Below are positions 63,820-64,000 of a DNA stretch of 64,000 nt, piece by piece (position 1 is the first letter of the stretch; each line of letters starts with the position of its first letter). Position numbers and translations under genes: made by a program. The notes under the pieces were generated by a model, which was given only the letters and a program-made list of their open reading frames with translations, did no database searches and was not told where the DNA came from. Source of the stretch: Ustilago trichophora (Eukaryota > Basidiomycota > Ustilaginomycetes > Ustilaginales > Ustilaginaceae); the NCBI GenBank assembly GCA_900323505.1, contig OOIN01000013.1:846608-910607 (forward strand). Reading direction: 5' to 3'.

Positions 63820-64000
63820 GGGTTAGGGTTAGGGTTAGGGTTAGGGTTAGGGTTAGGGTTAGGGTTAGGGTTAGGGTTAGGGTTAGGGTTAGGGTTAGGG
63901 TTAGGGTTAGGGTTAGGGTTAGGGTTAGGGTTAGGGTTAGGGTTAGGGTTAGGGTTAGGGTTAGGGTTAGGGTTAGGGTTAGGTTAGGGTTAGGTTAGGG
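63820..64000 (+). repeat. Telomere, (TTAGGG)n
   Basis: About 30 units of TTAGGG run to the last base of the window. The G-rich strand points 5' to 3' toward the right end, as expected for a right chromosome end. The last 30 bases include two five-base TTAGG variants. Before the array the sequence GAGGGATGAGGG is a diverged transition. Confidence 0.98.

Noticed and set aside
63816..63998. Arg-Val repeat open frame
   Set aside because: It is only a translation of TTAGGG telomere repeats.
1..64000. CRISPR array, bacterial operon or prophage
   Set aside because: The evenly spaced repeats (37-bp iterons) have no variable spacers. Introns, a spliced tRNA and telomere repeats show a eukaryotic chromosome.

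Overview
The window looks like the right-hand end of a chromosome from a smut-type basidiomycete (Ustilaginomycotina). The evidence is GC-rich coding sequence with mostly intronless genes, short introns with GTRNGN donors and CTGAC-like branch sites, TTAGGG telomere repeats at the right end, and a telomere-proximal RecQ-type helicase gene of the kind known from Ustilago maydis chromosome ends. This assignment is inference from gene content; no database search was run.

Bases 1 to about 38,500 are ordinary core genome. They hold an ankyrin/PH oxysterol-binding protein, a PHOSPHO-type HAD phosphatase, a GPI-anchored aspartic protease, a DH/PH RhoGEF, a CHRAC/Dpb3-like histone-fold protein, MLH1, ALG11, DASH subunit DAM1, an NDUFA4/B12D-like mitochondrial protein, a carotenoid/stilbene-type oxygenase, RAD18, tRNA-Val(AAC) and the remodeller CHD1. 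Between MLH1 and ALG11 sit a long inverted-repeat MITE and a dead Tc1/mariner transposase. Several genes (RhoGEF, histone-fold, oxygenase, RAD18, CHD1 tail) have reading-frame breaks that behave mostly as single missing bases, often in short homopolymers. This points either to residual assembly errors or to decay, most notably in RAD18.

At about 38.9-39.1 kb a degenerate hexamer array marks the start of accessory DNA. From 39.2 to 50 kb there is a large P-loop NTPase pseudogene with two in-frame TGA codons, a dense cluster of two MITE families, and two pieces of a chromodomain Ty3/gypsy element. In both pieces an RNase H module follows the chromodomain, which is an unusual order.

From 50 to 61 kb there is an apparently intact gene block. 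It contains a small basic protein, a 1,718-residue telomere-linked protein, and two homologous 2OG-Fe(II) oxygenases (TET/JBP-like, tentative). The large protein has two C2H2-like fingers, then a tyrosine-recombinase-like catalytic constellation (R, RxxR, H, Y), then a RecQ helicase. Each oxygenase gene is preceded by its own array of palindromic repeats. This recombinase-helicase plus dioxygenase block is the strongest candidate for an undescribed system in the window.

The last 3.4 kb holds a 157-bp tandem duplication, degenerate CAACCT/GGTTGA-rich subtelomeric repeats, one small Cys-rich reading frame, and about 180 bp of TTAGGG repeats running to the window end.
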